From Dactylosporangium sucinum (GTDB lineage Bacteria > Actinomycetota > Actinomycetes > Mycobacteriales > Micromonosporaceae): DNA of 39,243 bases. Position 1 is the stretch's first letter; each line of letters begins with the position of its first letter. The translations under genes and the position numbers were made by a program. The notes under the pieces are model-generated. The model ran no database searches, was not told the DNA's origin, and worked only from the letters and a program-made list of their open reading frames with translations. The stretch is taken from positions 1 through 39,243 of the forward strand of contig NZ_BMPI01000044.1 in the NCBI RefSeq assembly GCF_014647515.1. The letters are read 5' to 3'. Shown piece by piece: positions 24,657 to 33,528 of this stretch.

Positions 24657-26834
24657 GTGATCACGCGCACGCTGCGAGTGTTCGGCGGCTTCGTCCAGCT
24701 GCTGCGGACCGGCCTGGTCGCCGGGCTGGCGGTCGCCGTGCTGCTCTACCCGGTGGTGGCGCTGACCGGCATCGGCGCGAAGCAGGGCGCCGATGCGCTC
24801 GGCGCGCCGGCCGGCGCGCTGCGGACCTCGACACCGGCCCAGACCACGCGGGTCTACGCGGCGAACAACGGCGGGCTCCTCGCCCAGTTCTACGAGGAGT
24901 ACCGCACGTACGTGCCGCTCGCCGAGATGTCGGACAGCATCCAGAAGGCGATCGTGGCCGCCGAGGACGCGCGCTTCTGGGAGCACCACGGCGTCGACTT
25001 CAAGGGCGTCGCCCGGGCCTTCGTCGCCAACCAGAAGGCCGGGTCGGTGTCGCAGGGGGCGTCGACGCTGACCATGCAGTACGTGCGGAACGTCCTGCGC
25101 GACACGGCGGTCACGCCCGACGAGGTCAACCGGGCCACCGAGCAGACCGGGGCGCGCAAGCTGCGGGAGATGCGGCTCGCCATCGAGCTGGAGAAGCACC
25201 TCTCGAAGCAGGAGATCCTCGAGCGGTACCTCAACGTCGCCTACTTCGGCCATCGCGCCTACGGCATCCGCGCGGCGGCGGAGGTGTACTTCTCGAAGCT
25301 GCCGGCCGACCTGACCGTGCCGGAGGCGGCGCTGCTGGCCGGGCTGGTGCAGGCGCCCTCGGCGTACGACCCGGTCAACGCCGACCCGAAGGCCGCCACC
25401 GCGCGGCGCGACTACGTCATCGGGCGGATGGCCTCGCTGGGGTACCTCACGCCGGCCCTCGCCGACGAGGCCCGCGCGACGGCGATCGCGCTGCGGCTGA
25501 CCGAGCCGCCGAACGACTGCCTGGCCACCCGGGCCGGCTGGGGCTTCTTCTGCGCCTGGTTGCGCACCTGGTGGAGCCAGCAGCCGGCGTTCGGCGACAG
25601 CCCCGGCGAGCGGCTCGACGCGCTGCGCCGCGGCGGCTACACGGTCGTCACCTCGCTCGACCCGCGCATCCAGCAGATCGCCCAGCAGCAGGTGCTCAAG
25701 CGGGAGCGGACCCGCAGCCCGTACGCGCTGGGCCAGGTCCTCGTCGAGCCCGCGACCGGCCTGGTCCGCGCGATGGCGGTGAACCGGGTCTACTCGCTGG
25801 ACCGGGCGAGCAACGGCCCGCACTCCGACCCGCGCCAGCGCAAGCGCCTGCGCGGCAACTACCCGAACACGGTGAACCCGCTGCTCGGCGGCGGGGACAT
25901 GGCGGGGTACCAGGCCGGCTCGACCTTCAAGATGTTCACCATGCTGGCCGCCCTGGAGCAGGGCCTGCCACTGTCGACGACGATCTACTCGCCGAAGACG
26001 TTCCAGTCGAAGTACAAGACGGGCCGGGACAGCCCGGCCCACTGCGGCGTCGACAGCTGGTGCCCGTCGAACGCCTCCGACTCGATGACCGGGCGCCAGA
26101 CGATGTACTCCGGCTTCGGCAAGTCGGTGAACACCTTCTTCGTGCAGCTCGAGCAGCGCGTCGGCGCCGAGTCGGCGGTCCGCATGGCCGAGCGGCTGGG
26201 CCTGCGCTGGCGGACGAGCATCGACAAGCTGCAGGCCTCGGAGGCGAAGGCGCGCACCTGGGGCGCCTTCACGCTGGGCGTCGCCGACACCACGCCGCTG
26301 GAGATGGCGGCCGCCTTCGCCACGGTCGTCGCCGACGGCCGGCACTGCGAGCCGATCCCGGTCACCTCGATCACCGACCCGTCCGGCGCGGAGGTCCTCG
26401 ACGCCAAGGGCGTCCCCGTCGCCGGCCCGCGCTGCGCGCAGGTGCTGTCGGCCGACGTGGCCCGCGGCGCGGTCGACGCGGCCCGCTGCGTGACCGGCTA
26501 CCGGGCGGCGACGGGCAACTGCGGCGGCTGGTCGACGGCCGCCGGCGTGTACCCGACGGTCCGCCGCCCGGTGGCCGGCAAGTCCGGCACCACCGACGAC
26601 AACCGGGCGGCGTGGTTCGTCGGCATGACCCCGACGCTGACCGCGGCCGCGTTCATCGCCGACCCGGACAACCCGCTGCACCGCGTCGGCTCGGGCAACG
26701 CGGCCAAGCCGCGGGAGACGGTCGCCGACACGCTGCGCGACGCGCTGGCCGGCACCCCGGTCCGCGACTTCGTCGCCCCGAGCGCGGCGGTCGCCGGCAG
26801 GCCCCAGGGCCTGCGGCCCGCCGGCCGCCGCTGA
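24657..26834 (+). CDS. Class A penicillin-binding protein (glycosyltransferase + transpeptidase)
   Basis: This bifunctional peptidoglycan synthase has 725 residues. An N-terminal membrane anchor (about 15-38) leads to a GT51 domain with the catalytic Glu103 in AAEDARFWEHHG and with GASTLTMQ (134-141). The transpeptidase domain has the serine motif S422-TF-K425, S490-V-N492, and K642-SGT. All catalytic motifs are present, so it should polymerise and cross-link glycan strands outside the membrane. Several extra Cys (near 463, 469, 564, 593, 611 and 622) may form disulfides. There is no PASTA domain. GTG 24657 is chosen from the -10 spacing and the anchor position. The gene is convergent with the GNAT gene, 7 nt away. 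Confidence 0.93.
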   Translation: MITRTLRVFGGFVQLLRTGLVAGLAVAVLLYPVVALTGIGAKQGADALGAPAGALRTSTPAQTTRVYAANNGGLLAQFYEEYRTYVPLAEMSDSIQKAIVAAEDARFWEHHGVDFKGVARAFVANQKAGSVSQGASTLTMQYVRNVLRDTAVTPDEVNRATEQTGARKLREMRLAIELEKHLSKQEILERYLNVAYFGHRAYGIRAAAEVYFSKLPADLTVPEAALLAGLVQAPSAYDPVNADPKAATARRDYVIGRMASLGYLTPALADEARATAIALRLTEPPNDCLATRAGWGFFCAWLRTWWSQQPAFGDSPGERLDALRRGGYTVVTSLDPRIQQIAQQQVLKRERTRSPYALGQVLVEPATGLVRAMAVNRVYSLDRASNGPHSDPRQRKRLRGNYPNTVNPLLGGGDMAGYQAGSTFKMFTMLAALEQGLPLSTTIYSPKTFQSKYKTGRDSPAHCGVDSWCPSNASDSMTGRQTMYSGFGKSVNTFFVQLEQRVGAESAVRMAERLGLRWRTSIDKLQASEAKARTWGAFTLGVADTTPLEMAAAFATVVADGRHCEPIPVTSITDPSGAEVLDAKGVPVAGPRCAQVLSADVARGAVDAARCVTGYRAATGNCGGWSTAAGVYPTVRRPVAGKSGTTDDNRAAWFVGMTPTLTAAAFIADPDNPLHRVGSGNAAKPRETVADTLRDALAGTPVRDFVAPSAAVAGRPQGLRPAGRR

Positions 26835-26841
26835 CCGCCCC

Positions 26842-27417
26842 TCAGCGGATGTCGGACGGGACCAGCGACCAGCTCTCCAGGTCGACCCGGCCGCTCTGCA
26901 GGGAGCCGGCGTTGCGCAGCAGCCCCTCGTACGTGAAGCCGGCCTTCTCCACGACCCGCCGGGACGCGACGTTGCCCGGCGCCACGCGCACCTCGATCCG
27001 CTGGAACCGGTGCTCCAGCAGCAGCGACAGCGCGAGCACGGCGACGGCCTCGGGCGCCATGCCGTACCCCCGGGCGTCGGCCGCCACCGCGTACGCGATC
27101 TCGGTCGACCGCGTCAGCCAGTCGGTGTTCTTGGTCCAGAGGCAGCCGACGAGGCGCTCGTCCTCGCGGCGCACGACCCCGTAGTGGTCGCCGGCCCCGC
27201 TGTCGCGGCGCTCGACGGCGAGCTCGGTGCACCACGCGTACCCGTCGAACTCGCTCGCGTCGTCCGGCGCCACCGGCAGCCAGCGCCGCAGGAGGCGGTC
27301 GGCGAAGATCTCACCGACCCGCTTGTCGTCGTCGGCGCACAACGGCCGCACCGACAGCCGGGGCGTCTGCACCACCAGCTCGGGAAAGCGCCGCAGCGCC
27401 ACCGACCACGTCGACAC
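26842..27417 (-). CDS. GNAT family N-acetyltransferase (RimJ/RimL type)
   Basis: The 191-residue product has the RimJ/RimL layout: TPRLSVRPL near the N-terminus, a central EIAYAVAADARGYGMAPEAV with the acetyl-CoA pyrophosphate-binding loop, and IEVRVAPGNVASRRVVEKAGFTYEGLLR at the end. It would acetylate an amino group on a protein or small molecule, target unknown. GTG 27417 overlaps the stop codon of the CobB-like gene by one base (TAGTG), which indicates coupled translation. That link to an unusual CobB homologue is the only functional hint. Confidence 0.88.
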   Translation of the reverse strand: MSTWSVALRRFPELVVQTPRLSVRPLCADDDKRVGEIFADRLLRRWLPVAPDDASEFDGYAWCTELAVERRDSGAGDHYGVVRREDERLVGCLWTKNTDWLTRSTEIAYAVAADARGYGMAPEAVAVLALSLLLEHRFQRIEVRVAPGNVASRRVVEKAGFTYEGLLRNAGSLQSGRVDLESWSLVPSDIR

Positions 27418-30400
27418 TAGGCCGCCTCACCGCTCCCACCGGCTCCCGGCCGGCCGCCGTCGCGCTCTTCGGACCGTTCCGCGACCGGCCCGGACCCGCC
27501 GTCGGCCTCCCCCGGAAGGCTCGCCGCGCCGTCCTGAGCGAGCGCGCCGTCCTCGGCGAGCGCGCCGGGCGAGCCGTTCAGGCCGAGCGGCGGTGCGGAG
27601 ACCGAGCCGCCGGGGACGCCGGACGCGCCCGTCGTGGACAGCGGCGCGCCGGACACCGGCGCCTCGGCCGCGGCGTAGCCGGACGGCCCGGCGCCGACGT
27701 AGTCGGCCGGGTCGGCCAGCTCGACCGGGGGCGGGGCAACCAGGTCGGAGCCGGCGGCGGGCATCGCCGTCACGCCGGCCGGCGCCGCGGAGACCGGGGC
27801 GGTCACCTGGTGCATCGGGGCCGACGAGACCGGCACCGCCGCCGAGGTCGCCGGCGTGGCGGCCCGCGGCTGGTCGGCCGCGGCGACCGCCGGCGGCGTG
27901 GAGACCTGGGCCGCGGCGGACCGGACCGCGTCGACGCCCGCCGAGTCGACGGCCGCCGACGAGACCGGGGACGCCGCCAGTGCCGGCGGCGCGGGCAGCT
28001 CGGCGGGATCGATGTCCGGGGAGAGGGTCGTCGTCGGCGGCACAACCAGAGACGATGGCAGGCCCGCGGGCTCCGCGGGCGGATTCGGCCCGGAAGGCAC
28101 CCCAACGCTCGCCCCATCCGTCGCGGTGGACGGAATGGCCTCGCCGGTCCCGGTGGTGCCGCCCGCGGCGCCGGTGACCGGGGCCAGCACGGTGGTCGCG
28201 TCGTCGGCCGAGCCGGACCCGCCGGACCCGTCGGCCCCGTCCGAGCTCCCGTCGAGCGACGAGGCGGCGGACGAGGAGAGACCCAGGTCGGCCGGACCGG
28301 ACCCGGTGGACGACTCGGCCGCGTCGGTGACCGGCCGGCCGTACAGCGCGCCCGTCGGCACCGAGACCACCCCGGCCGGGGCGTGCGCGCCGGCTCCCGG
28401 CGGCGCGGAGACCGCCGGGGCCGACGCCTGCGGGCCGGCACCGGGCGGCAGGGAGGTCCAGGGCGCGGGGATCGCGGGACCCAGCGCGGGGCCGAACGGG
28501 GACGACGCGCCCGGCGAGGTCGGCGCGTTCGGCGGCAGCGACGACGGGCCGGCCGGGGCCGACGGGCCGGCGGGGGCTGGGAGGCCGGCCACCGGCGAGA
28601 GGGCGGCGGTGGCTGAGCGGCCGGCCGCGGACGGGTCCGCCGGGGCCGAGGCGTCGCCGGGCGAGGCCGGGAGGTGCAGGGTCGACGGCAGCCCGTGCAC
28701 GGACCGGGCCGGACCGCCCTCCGCGCCGCTGCCGGCACCGGCGGGCAGCGAGGCGCCGAGGTCCGCGGCCGCCGGGAGCGGCGCACCCGGCAGCGGCGCA
28801 CCCGACAACGGTGCGCCGGACAACGGCGCACCCGACAACGGCGCACTCGACAACGGCGCCGCCGAGAGCGGCCCGCCGGGGTCCGCGGCGGCCGGGAGCG
28901 GCGCGCCGAGCGGGGCGGCGGAGACCGGGGCGTACGCCGGGGTCGGGACCTGCGCCGTGGGGATCTGCGCGGCCGGGATGTGCGGGGAGCCCACCTGGGC
29001 GGTGGAGACGGCCGACGGCGGCCGACCGTACGGGTTCGTCGTCGGGGTCGTCCACTGGCCCGGCGCCGGGGCGGCGGTGGCGCTCGCGGCGGCCACGAAG
29101 CGGCTGGCGATGCCCGGGGTGCCGGCCCAGTGCAGGCCCAGGTACGAGGCGTGGACGCCGCGCTGGACGAAGCCCTCGGCCGGGCCGCCGGCCCAGGTCC
29201 AGGCCGCCTGCAGGCCGGCCCGCGGTGCGACCGTCGTGCGGTGCATCTTGTGGCCGACGACCTGGGCGCCGACCGGGAGCAGCACCGAGGAGCTGCGGGC
29301 GGTCGCCTCCCGGTAGCCGAGCACGACGAGGTCGGTGTCGCGGGCCGAGGCGTCGACGACGCCGCACATGGCGCGGCCGTTGTAGTCGCGGCACAGCCAG
29401 ACCAGGCCGGTGCCCTCGGCCGCGATCGGCTTGCCGGCGGCGGCGTGGGAGGCGACGGCGGCGCGGAGGCGGCTGTTGAAGGTCAGCTCCTCGGCATAGG
29501 ACTCCGGGAGGGCCGCGCCGACCACCAGGCCGTCGACGCCGTCGGGCAGGCTCTCGTCGCGCAGCGGGTCGAACGGCACCACGTCGGCGCCGGCGGCGCG
29601 CAGCAGCTCCGCCGTCTCCGGATAGGCGAACGCGACGCCGATGACCGGGCGCCGGCCGATCCGCGTGGCGGCGATGGACGGGATGGCGGCGTCGGAGGCG
29701 CCGGCCAGCGCCACCTCGCTCTCCGGGTTCCACGCGTCGGCGGTGAGCCGCGGGGCCGACCGGGCCAGGGCCATCGTGCGGTCGATGTCGACGGCCCCGG
29801 CGATGACCTCGCCCAGCCGGCGCACGGCGCGCACCGCGTCGATGTTGTGGTGCACGACCGGGGCGACGCCGTGGTGGCGGGACGGCAGCGGCGCGCCCGC
29901 GTCGCCGACGTCGGTGAGGGCGTGGCGGCGCAGCGCGCCGAGGACGGGCACGCCGATGTCGTCGAGGGCCTCGCGGAGCAGCTGCTCGTGCCGGGTGGAG
30001 GCGACCCGGTTGAGGATCACGCCGCCGAGCCAGAGCAGCTCGTCGTAGGCCCGGAAGCCGTGGACGAGCGCGGCGACCGACTGACCCATCGCACCGACGT
30101 CGACCACGAGGATCACCGGCGCGCGCAGCAACCCGGAGATCTGCGCGGTGGACTCGCTGTCGGTGCGCCCGGCCAGCCCGTCGAACAGGCCCATCGTGCC
30201 CTCGACGACCGCGATGTCCAGGGAGCCGGCCCCGTGCGCGAACAGCGGGCCCATCCGCTTCGCGCCGACCATGCGCGGGTCGAGGTTGCGGCCCGGCCGC
30301 CCGGCCGCGAGCCCCAGGTAGGCGGCGTCGACGTGGTCCGGCCCGATCTTGAAGCCGGCCGCCCGGTAACCCCGGGCCGAGAGCGCGGCGAGCAGGCCGA

Positions 30401-30467
30401 CCGACACCGCAGTCTTGCCGTGTCCGGACGACGGCGCGCTGATCACAAGCCGCGGGATCGTGCTCAT
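27417..30467 (-). CDS. cobB: CobB-like cobyrinate a,c-diamide synthase with degenerate amidotransferase site and long disordered tail
   Basis: Of 1016 residues, about 1-460 align with CobB/CbiA, which amidates cobyrinate side chains a and c using ATP and glutamine. The synthetase half is intact: SSGHGKTAVSVGL (13-25), KIGPDHVDAAYL, GRPGRNLDP, VVEGTMGLFDG. The glutamine-amidotransferase half is not. The usual AEC(A/G)GL reads AEGTGL with Gly352 in place of the cysteine nucleophile (codon GGC, one base from TGC). The usual GGGxPE reads GAALPE. The histidine of GHKMH is present. Residues about 461-1016 are Ala/Pro/Ser/Gly-rich, with SGAPL repeats and acidic stretches. ATG 30467 has a strong GGAGGAG Shine-Dalgarno sequence. 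It may use free ammonia or a partner, or have a different role; a separate active CobB may exist elsewhere. Confidence 0.8.
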   Translation of the reverse strand: MSTIPRLVISAPSSGHGKTAVSVGLLAALSARGYRAAGFKIGPDHVDAAYLGLAAGRPGRNLDPRMVGAKRMGPLFAHGAGSLDIAVVEGTMGLFDGLAGRTDSESTAQISGLLRAPVILVVDVGAMGQSVAALVHGFRAYDELLWLGGVILNRVASTRHEQLLREALDDIGVPVLGALRRHALTDVGDAGAPLPSRHHGVAPVVHHNIDAVRAVRRLGEVIAGAVDIDRTMALARSAPRLTADAWNPESEVALAGASDAAIPSIAATRIGRRPVIGVAFAYPETAELLRAAGADVVPFDPLRDESLPDGVDGLVVGAALPESYAEELTFNSRLRAAVASHAAAGKPIAAEGTGLVWLCRDYNGRAMCGVVDASARDTDLVVLGYREATARSSSVLLPVGAQVVGHKMHRTTVAPRAGLQAAWTWAGGPAEGFVQRGVHASYLGLHWAGTPGIASRFVAAASATAAPAPGQWTTPTTNPYGRPPSAVSTAQVGSPHIPAAQIPTAQVPTPAYAPVSAAPLGAPLPAAADPGGPLSAAPLSSAPLSGAPLSGAPLSGAPLPGAPLPAAADLGASLPAGAGSGAEGGPARSVHGLPSTLHLPASPGDASAPADPSAAGRSATAALSPVAGLPAPAGPSAPAGPSSLPPNAPTSPGASSPFGPALGPAIPAPWTSLPPGAGPQASAPAVSAPPGAGAHAPAGVVSVPTGALYGRPVTDAAESSTGSGPADLGLSSSAASSLDGSSDGADGSGGSGSADDATTVLAPVTGAAGGTTGTGEAIPSTATDGASVGVPSGPNPPAEPAGLPSSLVVPPTTTLSPDIDPAELPAPPALAASPVSSAAVDSAGVDAVRSAAAQVSTPPAVAAADQPRAATPATSAAVPVSSAPMHQVTAPVSAAPAGVTAMPAAGSDLVAPPPVELADPADYVGAGPSGYAAAEAPVSGAPLSTTGASGVPGGSVSAPPLGLNGSPGALAEDGALAQDGAASLPGEADGGSGPVAERSEERDGGRPGAGGSGEAA
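28783..28872 (-). repeat. Six 15-nt tandem units inside the CobB-like tail
   Basis: Six in-frame 15-nt units encode variants of the pentapeptide SGAPL. They are part of the low-complexity C-terminal extension. The unit length keeps the frame, unlike the 16- and 17-nt intergenic arrays. Confidence 0.85.
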
Positions 30468-30500
30468 CGGTGCTCCTCCGGCGTCGGGGCAGACGTGTGT

Positions 30501-30516
30501 CCCGGACGATACCGGG
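30501..30516. promoter_or_regulatory. Small inverted repeat in the cobB-SURF1 divergent region
   Basis: cccgg and ccggg flank the 6-nt spacer acgata, midway between the divergent starts. It could be an operator. No cobalamin riboswitch could be recognised in this 96-nt region, which is too short for one. Confidence 0.3.
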
Positions 30517-30550
30517 TGGGCGCCATAGCGACGGTCCGGAACGCACGGGA

Positions 30551-30556
30551 TACCGT
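30551..30556 (+). promoter_or_regulatory. Putative -10 element of a leaderless promoter for SURF1
   Basis: TACCGT ends 7 nt before GTG 30564. This hexamer and spacing are identical to those before the DUF4870 gene. It supports GTG 30564 over the in-frame GTG at 30555, which overlaps this hexamer. Confidence 0.5.
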
Positions 30557-30563
30557 GCACGAT

Positions 30564-31367
30564 GTGTACCGGTTTCTCGCGTCGCCCCGCTGGCTCGGCT
30601 ATGCCGCGCTGACGGTCGCCGCGGCGGCCGTCATGGTGCTGCTCGGTTTCTGGCAGCTCGACCGCTATCACCAGCGCGCGGCGGTCAACGCCCGCATCTC
30701 CGCGGGCACCACGGCGACGCCGGTGGCCCTCACCGACTTGGTCGGAAAGCCGACGGGAGCGCCCGGCTCGGTCGGCCCGGCCCCGGCCGGCGGCATCGAG
30801 TGGACCCGCGTGCGGGTGACCGGCCGCTTCGACCGGACCCACGAGATCCTGGTGCGCGGCCGGACGGTCGACGGCCGGGTGGGCTTCGAGGTGATCACCC
30901 CGCTGGTGCTCGCCGACGGCACGGCGGTGCTGGTCGACCGGGGCTGGGTGCCGCCCGCACCGGGCGGCGCGCTGGCCGCGCCCCAGGTGCCGGCCGCGCC
31001 GGACGGCGAGACCACGGTCCTCGGGCGGCTGCGCCCGGCCGAGAGCCGGGGCGGGGCCCCGCAGGAGGTCAACGGCCGCTCGGAGATCCGCCGGATCACC
31101 CCGTCGGCCATCGCGCCCGCGCTCCCCTACCCGATCTTCGACGCCTACGTGAGCTCCGACCAGCCCACGACCGGCCTGACGGCGGTGGCGCCCGAGAAGG
31201 AGAACGCGCTGCAGAACGCGGGCTACGTGCTGCAGTGGTGGCTCTTCGCCGCGCTGACCCTCTACGGCTTCGTCTACCTGGCCCGCAAGGAGGCGCGCGG
31301 CCCCACGACGGGCGACCTCCTGGACGAGGAGGACGAGGTCGAGGAGCCGCACGCCGCACCCCGCTGA
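30564..31367 (+). CDS. SURF1 family cytochrome c oxidase assembly protein
   Basis: SURF1 proteins help insert haem into the aa3-type cytochrome oxidase. The 267-residue product has the standard layout of an N-terminal membrane helix (about 10-30), followed by GFWQLDRYHQR, an extracytoplasmic domain with VRVTGRFD, VLVDRGWVP, and a C-terminal helix (about 228-248) after NAGYVLQWWLFA. The C-terminus is acidic. GTG 30564 gives MYRFLASPRWLG, the usual actinobacterial beginning. It is divergent from the CobB-like gene. Confidence 0.92.
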   Translation: MYRFLASPRWLGYAALTVAAAAVMVLLGFWQLDRYHQRAAVNARISAGTTATPVALTDLVGKPTGAPGSVGPAPAGGIEWTRVRVTGRFDRTHEILVRGRTVDGRVGFEVITPLVLADGTAVLVDRGWVPPAPGGALAAPQVPAAPDGETTVLGRLRPAESRGGAPQEVNGRSEIRRITPSAIAPALPYPIFDAYVSSDQPTTGLTAVAPEKENALQNAGYVLQWWLFAALTLYGFVYLARKEARGPTTGDLLDEEDEVEEPHAAPR

Positions 31368-31439
31368 CCGGCGGCCCAGGCGAACCGCGCCCGGCGAGCG
31401 CTGCCGGCGACCGGCGCCGCGGCAACGCCCCGCGCCCAC

Positions 31440-31540
31440 GGTGAGCGGAGCACCAGGGTGAGCCGCGCCCGGGGGCCAGCGCCAGGGTGAGCCACGCCAG
31501 GGTGAGCCGCTCTGGGTGAGCCGCCGCTCTGGGTGAGCCG
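31440..31540. repeat. Irregular array of GGTGAGC repeats
   Basis: The motif ggtgagc occurs six times in about 100 nt, mostly as cagggtgagcc or ctgggtgagcc. Spacing is irregular (about 15-27 nt). It fills the middle of the 214-nt gap between the convergent SURF1 and ligase genes. No terminator or gene is evident in that gap. Confidence 0.75.
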
Positions 31541-31581
31541 GGCGGGCCCGCGAGCCGGCCGCGGGGTGACGACGCCGGGTG

Positions 31582-33111
31582 TCATGACGGGCCCCGGTGG
31601 ATGGCGCGGACCGCGTCGATCGTGTCGGCCTCCTCCGGCCGTTTGTCCGCGCGGTAGCGCAGCACGCGGGCGAACCGCAGCGCCACGCCGCCCGGGTAGC
31701 GCGGGGACGTCTGGACGCCGTCGAAGGCGATCTCCACCACCAGCTCCGGGCGGACCTGCACCACCCAGCCGTCGTCCGCCACCGCCAGCTCGCCCAGCCG
31801 GGCCGTCTGCCAGCGCAGCATCTCGTCGGTCATGCCCTTGAAGGTCTTGCCCAGCATCACGAAGCCGCCCGTCTGCGGGTCGCGGGCGCCCAGGTGGAGG
31901 TTGGACAGCCAGCCCTTGCGCCGGCCGTGGCCGCGCTCGACCGCCAGCACGACCAGGTCGAGGGTGTGCCGGGGCTTGACCTTCACCCAGGCGCCGCCGC
32001 GGCGGCCCACGTCGTAGGGCGCGGCGGCCGACTTGATCACCAGGCCCTCGTGGCCGGCGGCGACCGCCTCGGCGAAGGCCTCCTCGGCGCCCTCCGGGCC
32101 GGTCAGCATCGTGCGCCCCACCCGCAGCTCGGGCGGCACCACGCGCTCCAGCGCCGCCCACCGCTCGCCGGCCGGCCGGTCGAGCAGGTCCTCGCCGTCG
32201 AGGTGCAGGACGTCGAAGAAGAACGGGTGCAGCACGGCCACGCCGTCGCGGCGGGCGGCCCGGCTGGAGGTCTCCTGGAACGGGATCGCGCGGCCGGTCT
32301 CCGCGTCGACGCCGACCGCCTCGCCGTCGAGGACCACGGCGTCGAGCGGGAGGGCGCGGACCGCCGCGACCACGGCCGGCACGCGGGCGGTGAGGTCGTC
32401 GAGGCTGCGGCTGAACACGCGGACCTCGTCGCCGCGGCGGTGGACCTGGATGCGCACCCCGTCGATCTTGATGTCGGCGGCGGCCGGGGTGCCGGTGACG
32501 GCCAGGGCCTCGGCCGCGGACGGGGCGCTCTGCGCGAGCATCGGGGCGAGGGGGCGGCCGACGGTCAGCCGGTAGGCCGCGAGCGCCTCGGGCCCGCCGA
32601 TGAGCGCGTCGGCGGCGACCGCCTTGAGGTCGCCGGCGAGCAGCAGGGCGCGGCGGACGGTGGCGGGCGGGAGGCCGGCGGCCCGGGCGAGTGCCTCGCC
32701 CAGCAGCCCGGCCTGGGCGCCCTGGCGCAGCTCGCCGCTGAGCACGCCGGCGAGGAGCCGGCGCTCGGGCTCGGTGGCGGCGCCGAACAGGTCGCGGACC
32801 AGGCCCTTGCGCAGGGCCTGCGAGCCCTTGCCGGCGGCCTGCGACATCCGCTCGAACGCCAGGTCGACGTCGGCGACGGTCAGCGACGGCTCGGCCGCGG
32901 GCGGCGGCAGGTCGCGCAGCGAGGCCCAGCCGACGCCGGTCGTGCGCTGGCGCAGCTCGCCGGACAGGTAGGCGGCGCCGGCGGACACGGTGCGCTCGTC
33001 ACCGGAGGCGCCCAGGTCACGCAGGGCCGCCGCGAGCAGGTCGATCTTGGCGTTGCGCGCCGAGGCGGCGGAGACCGCCGCGGACACCGTGGCCAGCGAA
33101 ACAAACCGCAT
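31582..33111 (-). CDS. ATP-dependent DNA ligase (LigB type)
   Basis: The 509-residue product is an ATP-dependent DNA ligase like mycobacterial LigB, additional to the essential NAD-dependent LigA. An N-terminal DNA-binding domain (about 1-190) precedes the adenylation domain, with nucleotide-accepting Lys215 in DIKIDGVRIQ. It also has LDGEAV, FFFDVLHLDGED, EGLVIKSAAAPYDVGRRGGAWVKVKP, and an OB-fold at the C-terminus. All five ligase motifs are seen. ATG 33111 has CAGAAT, a -10-like hexamer, 6 nt upstream and no Shine-Dalgarno sequence, suggesting a leaderless mRNA. Length matches LigB (about 507). Confidence 0.92.
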   Translation of the reverse strand: MRFVSLATVSAAVSAASARNAKIDLLAAALRDLGASGDERTVSAGAAYLSGELRQRTTGVGWASLRDLPPPAAEPSLTVADVDLAFERMSQAAGKGSQALRKGLVRDLFGAATEPERRLLAGVLSGELRQGAQAGLLGEALARAAGLPPATVRRALLLAGDLKAVAADALIGGPEALAAYRLTVGRPLAPMLAQSAPSAAEALAVTGTPAAADIKIDGVRIQVHRRGDEVRVFSRSLDDLTARVPAVVAAVRALPLDAVVLDGEAVGVDAETGRAIPFQETSSRAARRDGVAVLHPFFFDVLHLDGEDLLDRPAGERWAALERVVPPELRVGRTMLTGPEGAEEAFAEAVAAGHEGLVIKSAAAPYDVGRRGGAWVKVKPRHTLDLVVLAVERGHGRRKGWLSNLHLGARDPQTGGFVMLGKTFKGMTDEMLRWQTARLGELAVADDGWVVQVRPELVVEIAFDGVQTSPRYPGGVALRFARVLRYRADKRPEEADTIDAVRAIHRGPS

Positions 33112-33146
33112 ACCCGGATTCTGGCCCAGGGGTCTGACAAAAAGCC

Positions 33147-33380
33147 CTAGGCGTAGGCGAGCCGCACCTGGCGCAGCACCCAGCCCATGCGGCTCACGGC
33201 CGTGTCCGGGTGCTCGCCGAACTCGTGCGCGACCAGCGCCGCACACCCGCGCGGCCCGTGCCGCCGGACGGTCACCATGACCGCGGTCCGGATGCGCTGC
33301 ACGCTCAGTGACTCGGAGGACTGCACGTCGGACACGAAGAGCGCCTCGGCCCGGACGTGTTCGAGAAGCTGCGGCGTCAT
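33147..33380 (-). CDS. Small conserved actinobacterial protein of unknown function
   Basis: This 77-residue protein looks wholly helical and soluble, with the pattern LLEHVRAEALFVSDVQ, then IRTAVMVTVRRHGPRGCAALVAHEFGEHPDTAVSRMGWVL. Similar short proteins are common in actinobacteria without an assigned role. ATG 33380 is preferred because AAGGAG lies 7 nt upstream. The ATG two codons earlier (33386) is only 1 nt from it. The end of the gene forms a short stem followed by TTTTT (about 33130-33150), which may act as a terminator before the ligase gene. Confidence 0.72.
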   Translation of the reverse strand: MTPQLLEHVRAEALFVSDVQSSESLSVQRIRTAVMVTVRRHGPRGCAALVAHEFGEHPDTAVSRMGWVLRQVRLAYA

Positions 33381-33528
33381 GACCATGCTCCTTTCTCGTG
33401 TCGTCCAGCACACTCTCCGCCCGGAGCACCAGCGTGTCCGCCGGGTTGCGGACAGGGTGGGATACAGCAGGCGACAAAAGACCGACTGGGGGACTGCGGA
33501 CGGGCCTCCATGACGGACAATAGAGAAC

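Noticed and set aside
28674..30540. Plus-strand open frame running into SURF1 from within the CobB-like gene
   Set aside because: The part before 30555 is an Arg/Gly-rich shadow of the CobB-like gene. SURF1 homology begins only at MYRFLASPRW.
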